Positions 42,046-54,009 of a stretch of DNA of 64,000 nucleotides are shown here, in pieces. The translations under genes were made by a program, and so were the position numbers. The DNA is from Prorocentrum cordatum (Eukaryota > Sar > Dinophyceae > Prorocentrales > Prorocentraceae). The DNA lies in NCBI GenBank assembly GCA_963575745.1, contig CAUYUJ010015826.1:292001-356000 (forward strand), written 5' to 3'. The notes under the pieces were generated by a model. It had not been told where the DNA came from and did no database searches. It saw only the letters and a list, made by a program, of their open reading frames with translations. Numbering within the stretch: the first letter of the stretch is position 1; every line of letters begins with the position of its first letter.

Positions 42046-42415
42046 AGCCCGAACCCGAACCCAAACCTCACCGGCTGTAATTCAGTTGTTCCCGTACTAA
42101 TACAAATCCCTAGTGCAACCGCGATTAAGGTGTTGTTGCATTGCACTTACAGTCTCGGCTCTCACGCTTTTCTTCCTCTGGTTGCGCTTGGGGGGGTGGG
42201 ACCCCTCGCGCGGGCACCCCCGCGGCTGGGAGTTCATTCCTCTTCCGGAATTTGAGGGGGGGGTAACCCCCGTGCTCGAACCCCATCGCCAGGGTTTTTT
42301 TTTTTTCCTCCGCGGAAACCGGACCCCCTGGGTTCTTCGGCGCGCCCCATTTTTTTTTTCTTTCCGGTTGGGCCTCCATGGGTCTTAGGTTGGAGTCACC
42401 CGGGTGATTAGTAAA
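42046..42415. other. Unassigned sequence between AGT arrays
   Basis: No gene is recognised. It includes poly-T runs near 42296-42307 and 42350-42360. Confidence 0.5.
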
Positions 42416-42416
42416 G

Positions 42417-43110
<694 letters not shown>

Positions 43111-43149
43111 TAGTACAAGTAGTACAAGTAGTACAAGTAGTCGTATCCA

Positions 43150-43540
43150 AGGCAGTTTGGAGGCCTCTTGGAGATCGTAGAGGGGCCTCTTGGGCTCTCT
43201 TTTGAGCCTCTTGGGAGCGTCCGGGGGCCCTCTTGGGCGCCTCTTGGAGCGTCTTGGGGGCCTGTTGGGGCCATCTTTGGGGCGATCGATCACAGATGGG
43301 GCGAGCATTTTTGTCAGTACCCCCGTCGGGGCCACGATCCTCGTGAGGGGTGTCGAATTTTAGCCCTCCCAGGGATAGAAAAAGGACCCTCTGACCACCC
43401 GCGAAACCCCCTCTCCAGGTCCAGGGGGAGGGGGTAGGGGGAGGGGTAAACCCCTCCCCGAAGGGGAAGAAGGGGGGTTGAGAACAGAGAGAGCTCGCTT
43501 AACCACTCACGCCCAAAGGGCTGGTGGGATTCATCCGCCG
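43150..43540. repeat. Copy of the CTCTTGGGGGCC array and its tail
   Basis: 43150-43280 matches the array at 23135-23435. 43310-43530 matches 23480-23700, including GAACAGAGAGAGCTCGCTTA. Confidence 0.8.
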
Positions 43541-43728
43541 TTTTGGTGTGCATCGAGGTCGTCCTGGCCTTCGTCGGCTTCAGCTTGAACCGCCTGTTCG
43601 TCAGCGTCGGTTTCGCCTCCTGGGTGGAAGCGTAGACCGCTCCTTTTGCTGGGGGCCTAATTTAGCCCGCTGCTCGTTAGCTGCGCGTTGACTTGACGCC
43701 GTGCGATGTGTCGCGACGGTCGCGATCA
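43541..43728. other. Unassigned spacer, no gene
   Basis: A short unique segment before the inserted element at 43729. Confidence 0.4.
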
Positions 43729-44845
43729 AATTATCCTGGCGAAGGACCCGACCATATACAGTTGTGGGTGCCGCAATTGTGAACATCTTGTTCGGTGAAA
43801 CTCCCTATGGGGCCACGAAGCGCTGCACTGAGTGGGGGGGAGCGCTGTTCTGGGTGAGTGGTGTGTCAAACACGGTTTCAGGGACGTATGCGGACGGCCC
43901 CGCTGGGGGGTTCGGTGGAGCTCCCTATGGGGCCACGAAGCGTTGTACTGGGTAAGCGAAATTGCGAACTTGGGCTTCCGGGGCGCATGCGGACGGTCCC
44001 ACTGGAGGCTTCGGTGGAACTCTCTATAGGACCACGAAACGCTGTACTGGGTGGGTGAAAATGCAAAATTGGGCTTCCCGGGCGCATGCGGACGGTCCCA
44101 CTGGGGGCTTCGGTGGAGCTCACTAACGGGCCACGAAATGTTGTATTGGGTGGGTAAAAATGCCAAGTTGGGTTTTCAGGACGCATGCGGACGGTGGCAC
44201 TGGGGCCTTCCGTGGAGTTCCCAACGGGGCCACGAAATTCTGCACTGGGTGGTCTGAAAATGTTACAATGGGTGTTTCGGGGCGCTTGCGGACGGTCCCA
44301 CTGGGGCCTTCGGGCGAGCTCCCTGTGGGGCCATGAAACGCTGCGCTGGGTATGCGAAAATGCCACATTGGGTGTGCGGGACGCACGCGGACGGTGGCAT
44401 TGGGACCTTCGGTGGGGCTCACTGTGGGGCCACGAAGCGCTGTAATGGGTGGGTGAAAATGCCAAATTGGGTGTTTCAGGACGGACTCGGACGGTCCCAC
44501 TGGGGGCTTCGGTGGAGCTCCTTGTGTGGCCGCGAAACGCTGTACTGTGTGGGGAGTGGTGGTGTGGGAGGGGGGGGGGGGCGCATGTGGGCGGTAGCGC
44601 TGTGATCTTCGGTGGGCCCCTATGGGGCCACGGAAATGCTGTACTGGGTGGGGGTGGGTGGGTGGGGGGGGGGGCATGTGGGCTGTGGCGCTGGGGCCTT
44701 CGGTGGAGCTCCCTATGGGCCGCGAAGCGCTGTGCTGAGTGGTTGTGGTTGGGGGGGGGGGGGGGGGCGCATGGTGGACGGTGCGCTGGGGCCTTCGTGG
44801 AGCTCCCTATGGGGCCGTGAAACGCTGTGCTGAGTGTGGTGGTGT

Positions 44846-44876
<31 letters not shown>

Positions 44877-46257
44877 GGGGGGGGGGGCGCATGTGGGCGG
44901 TGGAACTGGGGGCTTCGGTGAGCTCCCTATGGAGCCACGAAGCGCTGTACTGAGTGGGTGGGGCGCATGTGGACGGTGGCACTGGGGCCTTCGGTGGAGC
45001 TCCCTAATGGGCCACGAAGCGCTGTTCTGAGTGGGGGGAACGCACGTGGACGGTGGCGCCACTGGGGCTTTCGGTGGAGTTCCCTGTTGGGCCACGAAAC
45101 GCTGTGATTGGGGGGGGTGGGTGGGGTGGGGGGGGGTGGGGGGGGGGGGCGCATGTGGGACGGTGGCGCCGGGGCCTTCGGTGGAGCTCCTATGGGGCCA
45201 CGAAACGCTGTTGCTGAGTCGGGGGGGGGGGGCATGTGGGCGGTGGCAGAGGCCTTCGGTGGAGCTCCCTATGGGGCCACGAAGCGCTGTTCTGAGTGCG
45301 GTGGGACGCATCTGGGCGGTGGCACTGGGGCAATCGGTAGAGCTCCCTATGGGGCCGCGAGGCGCTGTCCTGGGCACGGGAGACGCAAGTGGACACCGTC
45401 ACTGGGGCCTTCGGTGGAGCTCCCCATGGGGCCACGAAGCGCTGTCCTGGGCGTGGGGAGCGCATGCGGGCACCCCCACTGGGGCCTTCGGTGGAGCTCC
45501 CTATGGGCCACGTTACGCTGTCCTGGGCGTGGGGGACGCATGCGGGCACCCCCACTGGGGCCTTCGGTGGAGCTCCCAATGGGGCCACGGAGCGCTGTCC
45601 TGGGCGTGGGGGACGCATGCGGGCGCCCCCATTGGGGTTTTCGGTGGAGCTCCCCATGGGGCCACGAAGCGCTGTCCTGGGCGTGGGGGACGCATGCGGG
45701 CCCCCACTGGGGCCTTCGGTGGAGCTCCCTATGAGGCTACGAAGCGCTGTCCTGGGCGTGGGGGGTGCATGCGGGCACCCCCACTAGGGCCTTCGGTGGA
45801 AATCCCTATGGGGCCACGAAGCGCTGTGCTGGGCGTGGGGGGCGCATGCGGGCACGCCCACTGGGGCATTCGGTGGAGCTTCCTATGGGGCCTGTCCTGG
45901 GCGTGGGGGGCGAATGCGGGCACCCCCACTGGGGCCTTCGGTGGAGCTCCCTATGGGGCCACGAAACGCTGTGTCCTGGACGTGGGAGACGCATGCGGGC
46001 ACCCCCACTGGGGCCTTCGGTGGAGCTCCCTTACGGGGCCACGATACGCTGTGGCGTGGGGGACGCATGCGGGCCCCCTCATTGGGACCTTCGGTGGAGC
46101 TCCTTAAGAGGCTACGAAACGTTTGAGGGGTGTACCGAGAGCAGAGGCAATGATGGGGGAGGAGGGAGGAGGGGGAGGGAGAAGCGGGAGGAGGAAGGAA
46201 CGCGGGGCGTTGTCTCGTCAAAGCGAGGACCCGACACCACAGGATGGTTGGGAAAAA
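43729..46257 (-). mobile_element. Inserted element 1 family, reverse-oriented copy with diverged tandem array
   Basis: The left boundary AATTATCCTGGC and right boundary GATGGTTGGGAAAAA are the reverse complements of the right tail and left end of the element at 6017-8026. Between them lie about 27 diverged units containing GGTGGAGCTCCCTATGGGGC, the reverse complement of the 90-bp unit. Units are shorter (about 75-87 bp) and heterogeneous, so this copy looks older. A GT dinucleotide tract sits at 44842-44870. Confidence 0.8.
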
Positions 46258-47095
46258 TATCCCCGCCAGCCCATCCAGAAACGATGCCCATGAGAGCTGA
46301 CGGGGGAGAGAGGAAAAAAGGCATATAGTCAAGCAGCGCGGGCAACAAGAGTGTACTTGGGTGCCTCGGGGATCGTCTTGAGGCCTGTTTGGGGCCTTTG
46401 AGGGGCCTGTGGGGGCCTCTTGGAGGGCTCTTGGAACCGTCTGGGCGCATTTTCGGGCCCTTCTTGGGGCGCTCTCGGGGAGCCTTGGGGGCGCTCTTGG
46501 GGCCATCTTGGAGGAGATCGATCAAAGAAGGGGGGTCCCCAATTAAGGCACCCCTTCTGGGGCACCGAAAATGGCTTCTTAATTGGGCCCCTCCTGGCGC
46601 GCTCTTGGGCGCTCTTGGGGCCGTCTTGGGGCTCTCTTGGGGCCCCTGTAGGGGCTATCTTGGGACATCTTGGAGCTAGGTTGAGGCTTCAGATGGGCAT
46701 TGGAAGCGCAAAGGCGAGAACGCCAAACACATTGATTTTCCCTCGGGTTTTGAAGCATTTTGGCTTGTTGGGGACATCCTTGGGGAGCTCTTTTGGCCAC
46801 TTGGAGCCGTTTTGTTGCGGTCTGTCCAGGTCTAGGGGAGGGGGTAAGGGGGAGGGGTAAACCCTTTCCCAAAGGGGAGGAACGAGGGGTGGAAGAGGAA
46901 ACGCTCTAAACCACCGACGCCCAGAAGGCTGGTGGGATGTTTGGTTCCGGGCACCTAAAAGAGTCTTCAAGACTGAGGACTGAGGCTCGGGGTATTTGGC
47001 AAATGAATTGAGGACGCGCCCACTCCGTGGCCAGAGGCACGGTGGCGGATTATTGAACATTTGGTTACGTATTCAGACTTTTCTCCTCATACTGT
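46258..47095. other. Unassigned sequence with CTTGGGGSC repeats
   Basis: 46365-46680 contains irregular CTCTTGGGGCC units of the same family as 23135-23435. 46815-46935 resembles the tail at 23590-23700. No gene recognised. Confidence 0.5.
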
Positions 47096-47104
47096 GCATA
47101 TGCA

Positions 47105-47790
47105 TATGGGGCACGAATCTGGAGCAATGTACAATGTGGTTTCGGGAGCGCGAATCTGGTGCAAATTACGGGCTGGCGTAATTTACGACGGATATGGCCT
47201 CGAGCGGAGATTTGGTGTAACTCGCCAGGGGGCATGGCTTCGGGGGCGCGAATCTGGCGCATTTTACTAGGGATTATTGTTCAGGGAGCGCGAATCTGGA
47301 GTAGTTTGCGTGGTGTTTTGGCTTCGGGGGCACGAAGCTGGCATTTCTTACGTGGGATTCCGGTCTCGGGAGCAGGACCCTGGTGTAATTCATATAGGGT
47401 TCTAGGGCGTCTGGCTTCGGGAGCGCGAATCTGGCGTAACTTATGTGGAGTTCTGGCTTCGGGAGCGCGAATCTGTCGTAGTTTACGCTGGGTTGTGGCT
47501 GTTGGAACGCAATTCTAGCATCCTTAAATCGGGACTCGAATCTGGGTCAAACTGCAAGGAGTTGAGTTTGGCGTCGGGGGGGCGAGTGCGGCGTACATTA
47601 GGACGGGATCTGGGTTCGGGGGCGCAGATCTAGCGTATTTCAATTGGGTTCTGGCCTTGGGCGCGCGAATCTTGTGTATGTATATATCACGAGGGATTCT
47701 GGCCTCGGGAGCGCGAACCTGGCGCAATTTTGTATTTGGCACACCAAGCGTGCGTTACTGCAGATTCTGGCTTTGGGAACACGAAGCTGA
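47105..47790 (+). repeat. ~42-50-bp minisatellite immediately upstream of the haloperoxidase-like gene
   Basis: About 15 units with TTCGGGAGCGCGAATCTGGCG and TTACGTGGGATTCTGG. It ends about 15 bp before the relict spliced leader. Confidence 0.8.
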
Positions 47791-47799
47791 CGTTACTCG

Positions 47800-47820
47800 G
47801 GGGCATCATTTTGGCTCAAG
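47800..47820 (+). promoter_or_regulatory. Relict dinoflagellate spliced-leader sequence
   Basis: 47807-47820 reads CATTTTGGCTCAAG, identical to the last 14 nt of the 22-nt dinoflagellate spliced leader as recalled. 5' of this the match decays. It ends in AG and lies 66 bp before the first in-frame ATG. That is the position expected if a trans-spliced mRNA was reverse-transcribed and reinserted. The AG could also serve as the present trans-splice acceptor. Confidence 0.8.
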
Positions 47821-47886
47821 CTATTTTTGGTCACAACTGCATACACAGACACTCGATTGTCCCCAGCGGCAGGCCCTGCGGCGACG

Positions 47887-50800
47887 ATGACCCACATGCC
47901 TTCCATCATGCGCGGACGCCACCGCGCATTCCTTATCCATAACGTGCTGAATTGTTATGTGTGTGGCCAAGTATTGTGGGAAGATCGCGCCCAGCAAGGT
48001 GACAACGTCAGTGCGCAGGACATGCAACTTTTCCAGGTTCTCCTTCTCTCGCGCCAGGAGGCCACCGATAGTTGCAGCGCGTTCCGATTCGCCAAGGCTG
48101 CCCCGTCTGCGTGCTATCCAAGGGATGGCGGAGCTTCTGACAGCCTCGCTGACACCGCCGCCGTGAGCGTCCGTGGCTTCGATAACGACCAGGTCCAGCG
48201 CGCAGTGTCCTACTTGGGAGATAACGCTTCGTTTGCGCACCTTGCGGCGGATCTGGCCTTCGATACGAACGCCGCGTACAGGCCGACGCACGCGGACGAC
48301 GCGGACGCAGCAGACCAGGCCCGGTTCTGGAATGAGTTCGAGGATGTGGTGACGGCCCAACTTCTGAGGAGGAACGGGGCTCTCACTCAGGATATCATGT
48401 CCGTGCATCCGCTCTTCGCCGGGGACACAATGGAGCAGTCCGCCCAGCGCGTCCGTGCGGACTTCCCCACGCAGTTTCCTACGGAGCAGATTATGAGCTA
48501 CTTGGGCAGCATGGCGCTCACAATGGACCCGGAAATCTTCGGCCAGGCCAGTTGCGCGAGCACGGTCGAGTTTGTGAACGGCCCAGTGGCTTTAGGGAGG
48601 ATGATCGGCTGGGCGATTGCAGAGGTGTCGCCCGCCGCCTTCGCTTGCAAGTGGTACGTCGGCCGCGCGCGGCCCGAGGAGGTTGCGTACAACCTCAGCC
48701 AGGGGGGGTTGAGCCAGGCCCCGGCCAACGTCAGGGCGATGGTGGACGGCATGGGCTTGACCGCGCGCGAGTCTTTCACCGCCTATTCAGAAGGGTGCCC
48801 CGTGCACCCAGCTTGGCCGGCTATGCATTCGGCGGCCTCCTCTCTGTCGACTTGGCTTGACGTCGTGGCCCTCCTGACCCCAGCGCAGCGCAATGAGGTG
48901 CGACTCCTGGATTACTCTGTTGGTTAATTTCCGCACGTTCGCAGGCGTTCACTACGATTCTGACAACCGTGCCGGCCTGGCGCTCGGCCAGAAGATCGTG
49001 AGGGAGAAGTTGCCGGACTACCTCTCGGAGAAGTACGGCTGCGACGCCGCCAGCAAGGCCGCGATCAGGTCGCACGTGCAGACCAAGATCGCGTCGCTGG
49101 AGGTTCTGGATTGGGCAACTTGGACGCCTGATCATTGGATTCGCCCCTCCGCGTACTACTCCTCACTCCGACGCCGACAAGCGGATCGCGTGCTGCCCAA
49201 GAGCCAGAGCGGAGCATCCCTGTCTTCCACAGATACGACTGCGGCTATCGTGAAGCCGTCTGTGGCGCTGTGGGCCGGAGGATCCCACGGCAGCCCGCGA
49301 GCCGCCCAACGGAAGGCGCTGGCGGGCAACGACGGGTGCACCGAGTATCGTTTTGGAAAAGCTGCTGAAGGCGCATGTTACCCGCGGAGCGGTGGAGCCT
49401 CCGACAGCTTGAGGGAGACCGCCGCCGTCAGCGTCCGCGGGTTTCACGGTAACGACCAGGTCCAGGCTGCTGTGTCCCACTGGGGCGCGAACGTTTCGTT
49501 TGCACAAGTCGCTGCCGACTTGGATTTCGACACGAATGTTGCACTCAAGCCGACGCACGCGGACGACGCAGACGCAGCCGACAAGACTAGATTTTGGGCG
49601 GAGTTCGAGGAGGTGGCGGCAGCCCAGCTTCTGAGGATTCAAAACCGCAGAACAGAAGAAATCATGTCTGTGCATCCACTCTTCGACGGGGATACGATGG
49701 AGCAGTCTGCCCAGCGCGTCCGAGCTGACTTCCCCCCGTTCTTTCCGACGGAGCAGGTCATGGATTATTTGCAGAACATGTCGCTGACGCTGGACCCCGA
49801 CATCTTCAACCAGCCCAGCTGCACAAGCCGTGTCGAGTTTGTTAACGGCCCGGTAGCTTTGGGAAGGATTATCGGTTGGGCGATTGCCGAGGTGTCGCCC
49901 GCCTGCTTCGCTTGCAAGTGGGCCGTCGGTCGCGCGCGACCCGAGGAGGTCGCTTACGGAGTCATCCAGGGCGAGCTTCCCGATGCCCCCATGCGGGTCA
50001 AGCAGATGATGGCCGACTTCGTGGCCGCCAAGCCTGTGAACAGCGCCGAAGACTTCACCGCGTACACCGAGGGCTGCCCTGTGCACCCGGCCTGGCCCGC
50101 CATGCACTCCGCCGCCTCCAGCTTGTCCTCGTGGTTGGACGTCGTTGCCATCCTCACCCCCGCGCAGCGCGAGGAGGTGCGGCTCCTGGACTTCTCTGTC
50201 GCGTTCTTCCGCACCTTCGCGGGCGTTCACTATGCGACGGATAACCGCGCTGGCTTGGCGCTTGGGCGGAAAATCGTGGAGTCGAAGTTGCCCGACTTCT
50301 TGGCCGAGACGTACGGCTGCGACGCGGCGTCCGCATCCGCGATCAGGGCGCGCGCCGCAGCCAAGATCCAGTCATTCAATTCGGACACCCTGAGCGGGCA
50401 CCCCTTCAGCTGGGCCACTTGGACACCCGAGAAGTGGATCAGCCCAACGCAGTTCTTTGACGCATCCGGCAGCGCCATCGGTGACCCACACATGCGGAAC
50501 ATGCTTGGTCAGAACTTTGACATCGCACGGACTGGCGAGCACGTGCTCATCAATATTCCACAAAAATGTGGCCCAGATGAGATTCTTCTTCGCGTGGGTG
50601 CGGAGGTGCGAAGCGACCGACATGCACATTGCGCGACCGACATGTACATCAAGGCGCTCAACATCACTGGTGCGTGGGCCAATAAGCAGCAGACGAATGG
50701 CTTCAGGTACTTGGCGAGCCATCGTGATCAGCGCCAGCCATGGAGGTGGTTCGGCAAGGTTGAGCTGAAGGTGGCGTGGGGCCGCACGCGCGACGGGGAA

Positions 50801-50944
50801 GATTACCTTAATTTCTATGTCCGCCACTTGAGCAATGTTGGTCACGCGGTCGGGGGAATCCTCGGCATCGACGATCATTCAGAGGCATCATCCCCGGACG
50901 AGAGGTGCAAACGCTCCCTCACGCTCGCAGAATACGCGGATTGA
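47887..50944 (+). CDS. Double-domain vanadium-haloperoxidase-like (PAP2 superfamily) protein with VWD-like C-terminus, one frameshift
   Basis: The first ATG after the relict spliced leader is 47887. Frame 1 runs to TAA at 48925-48927, and the same protein continues in the +1 frame to TGA at 50942-50944. Domain 1 (about 48070-49150) has K-x6-RP (48649-48675, KWYVGRARP), PAMH (His 48826) and RTFAGVH (48932-48952). Domain 2 (about 49335-50460) has KWAVGRARP (about 49918), PAMH (about 50099) and FFRTFAGVHYATDN (about 50203). These match the Lys/Arg, His and Arg-His vanadate-binding motifs, with PAMH replacing the usual PSGH. A VWD-like domain starts at GDPHMRNMLGQNFD (about 50480). No introns are needed. 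The natural substrate cannot be told: haloperoxidases and acid phosphatases share this fold. No clear signal peptide. Confidence 0.8.
48915..48930 (+). other. Single-base frameshift in domain 1
   Basis: Domain 2 reads TCT GTC GCG TTC TTC CGC ACC. Domain 1 reads TCTGTTGGTTAATTTCCGCACG, one base longer, so TAA (48925-48927) appears. On either side the two domains align without gaps. The shift falls between the catalytic His motif and the Arg-His motif. Confidence 0.85.
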
Positions 50945-51407
50945 GTCGGATGCTCGTGCTGCGCTTGCGAGCTAACACTAAGAGCTCGTTTAGACTCAGA
51001 CTCTCGATGCCTCATACGTTGGTTGTATGCCTGTGTGGAGTAGTGTCGTATGAGGGCATCAAGAGGGCCCCAAAGGGCTCCAATCGAGCCCCAATATGAC
51101 CCCCAGGATCGCCCTCGAGACGACCCCAAAATGTGATTTCGCCTGAGACTTCCTCACCAAATCGATATGTTCGTAACGTCGATCTTATATCAAACATAAG
51201 CGTTTCGCCAGAGACATCCCCCAACACATGGGAAGCCGCGAATTTGACATATGTTCAGAAACTGGTGTATCGCCTGAGACATCCTCACACCAATGATATG
51301 TTGGAGAGGCGGTTTTATGACCTCTCATGTAAAAAATGCGCTTTCGCTGCAGACACCCTTAGAACATCGGGCGGAGCACGGCAGACGAAAAAAAAACACG
51401 GCAGAGA

Positions 51408-52920
51408 ATGAGTATTTCTGCCGTGCTCCTTCGTTTTTGGGGTCTATCTGCCGTTCTCTTTAGCGCTTGGGGTATACTCTGCCGTGCTTCTGGTCTTCTT
51501 CTGCCGTACTGCTTCGCTCTTCGGGCCTGTTCTGCCGTGCTCCTGGTCTTTTCCTGTCGTGCTCCTTAGCTCTTGGGGTCTACTCTGCCGTGCTCCTGTT
51601 TTTTTTGCCGTTCTCCTTCGCTCTTCGGGCCTCTTCTGCCGTGCTCCTTAGCTCTTGGGGTCTATTCTGCCGTGCTCCTGGTCTTTTTCTGCCGTGCTCC
51701 TTCGCTCTTGTGGCCTCTTCTGCCGTGCTCCTCAGCTCTTGGGGTCTATTCTGCCGTGCTCCTATTTTTTTCCGCCGTGCTCCTTAGCTCTTGGGGCCTA
51801 TTCTGCAGTGCTCCTGGTCGTTCTTCTGCCGCGCTCCTTAGCTCTTGGGGTCTATTCTGCCGTAGTCCTGGTCTTTTTCTGCCGTGCCCCTGAGCTCCGG
51901 GGGTCTATTCTGCCGTGCTCCTGGTCTTTTTCTGCCGTGCTCCTTCGCACTTGGGGCATCTTCTGCCGTGCTCTTTGTCTCTTGGGTTCTATTCTGCCGT
52001 GCTCCTCGTCTTTTTCTGGTTTGCTCCTTCGCTCTTCGGGCCTATTCTGCCGTGCTCATGGTCTTTTTCTGCCGTGCCCCTGAGCTCTGGGGGTCTACTC
52101 TGCCGTGCTCCTGTTTTTTTTCTGTCGTGCTCCTTCGCCCTTGGGGTCCATTCTGCCGTGCTCCTTCACTCTTCGGGTCTATTCTGCCGTGCTCCTGGTC
52201 TTTTCTGTCGTACTCCTTGGCTCCTCGGGCCTTTTCTGCTCTGCTTCGGTCTTTTCTGCCGTCCTCCTTAGCTCTTGAGGCATCTTCTGCCGTGCTCCTG
52301 GTTTTTTTCTGGCGTCTCTTTCGCTCTTGGGGCCTATTCTGCCGTGCTCCTTAGCTCTTGGGGTCTATTCCGCCGTGCTCCTGGTCTTTTTCAGCCGTGC
52401 TCGGCAGCTCTCGGGGTCTATTCTGCCGTGCTCCTGGTTTGTTTCCGACGTGCTCCTTCGCTCATGGGGCCTATTCTGCCGTGCTCATGGTCTTTTTCTG
52501 CCGTGCCCCTGAGCTCTGGGGGTCTACTCTGCCGTGCTCCTGTTTTTTTTCTGTCGTGCTCCTTCGCCCTTGGGGTCCATTCTGCCGTGTTCCTTGTCTT
52601 TTGGGTTCTATTCTGCTGTGCTCCTCGTCTTTTTCTGGTTTGCTCCTTCGCTCTTGGGGTCTATTGTCCCGCACTCCTTTAGCTCTTGGGGTCTACTCTG
52701 GCGTGCTCCTGGTTTTTTCTGCCGTGCTCCTTCGCTCTTGGGGCCTATTCTGCCGTGCTCCTGGTCATTTTCTGCCGTGCTCCTTAGCTTTTGGGGTCTA
52801 TCCTGCCGTACTCATTTGCTCTTGGGGTCTATTCTGCCGTGTTCCTTGTCTTTCTCTGCCGCACTCCTTCGCTCTTGGGGCCTATTCTGCCGTGCTCCTG
52901 ATCTTTTTCTGCCGTGTGCG
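51408..52920 (+). repeat. TGCCGTGCTCC array 1, copy B
   Basis: Equivalent of 780-2290. An internal rearrangement near 52330-52560 replaces some units relative to copy A. Confidence 0.88.
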
Positions 52921-52954
52921 CCCATAAACTCTGCCAAAACGACCACCGCGACGA

Positions 52955-53980
52955 TCCGCACGGCAGATACAGGAACACGGCAGAACACACAGAGCACACA
53001 GAGGCACGGCAGAACACAGAAGCACGGCAGAACAGGAGCACGGCAGAACACACAGGAGCACAGCAAAACACACCCCGCACGCACGTCGACACGCGCGCCA
53101 CGGCATATTGTGCGGCGTAACAACAACATAGCATTTTCCACATGCGTGGTGGACTAAAGCGACGCTTCCCGTTCTTGTCTGGTCAGGTTCTTCAAAACAA
53201 CGACTTCGCTCGAGACATCCTCCGACAATGGAGATGTTGGAGGCTATCGTTTAAGACGTTTTCTGTTCAACATGACGTGTTTGCTCGAGACATCCTCAAC
53301 ATGTCGGCATGTTGAAGAATGTCAAGGCTTTTGTTGTACATGCAAAATGGGCGGTTCGCCCGAGACATCCTCGAACAAATGATATGTTGGAAAAGCTGGT
53401 TTACTACCTCTCATATAAAACGCATGGCTCTTTCGCTCGGGACATCCTAAGAACATCTGGAGGGGCGCGGCAGAACGAAAAAAGCAGCACGGCAGAACAT
53501 GTTCATTTCGCTGGGGGCATCCTCAACAACTGAGATGTTCGCAACATTGCCTCGACATCGTTCTCGAAGTGCTTCAAGATGGGGAAATGAGAGCCCCAAA
53601 AGGAGCCCAGGATGTCTCCAACAGCGCCCTGGAGACTGCCGAACATGAAGATTTCGCTGGGGACATCCTCAACACGTGAACAACAGCAACAACATCGTTT
53701 TGAACACTGCTGTTCTAACATCGTCTTGGAATCGCCCTTGAAAAGGCTTCCTGATGGTCTAAGCCAGCCTTCTAAACATAACGATTTCGCTAGGGACATC
53801 CTCAAACATGAATGTGTCTAACATCGCACTGTACAGATTTCGGAGGGCATCAAGACGGCCCCACAGGGCCCCAAACTAGCCCCATATGCCCCCCCCCCCA
53901 GGATCGCCCTCGAGACGACCCCAAAATGTGATTTCGCCTGAGACATCCTCACACAATTGATGTGTTCGTAACATCGATTT
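52955..53980. repeat. Inverted cap and GACATCCTC hairpin cluster, copy B
   Basis: Equivalent of 2320-3350. The unit at about 53289-53323 (GACATCCTCAACATG ... CATGTTGAAGAATGTC) forms a longer hairpin than its copy A partner. Confidence 0.75.
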
Positions 53981-54009
53981 CATCAAAAATCAGCGTCGGC
54001 AGCTCCTAA

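Noticed and set aside
47827-47886. Start of the haloperoxidase-like protein at 47827
   Set aside because: The codon there is TTG, and the stretch lies between the relict spliced leader and the first ATG, so it is better read as 5' untranslated sequence.
48893-50944. Separate gene starting at ATG 48893
   Set aside because: The first residues (MRCDSWITLLV) are an out-of-frame reading of domain 1. Homology with domain 2 shows the true protein crosses from the upstream frame by a one-base shift.
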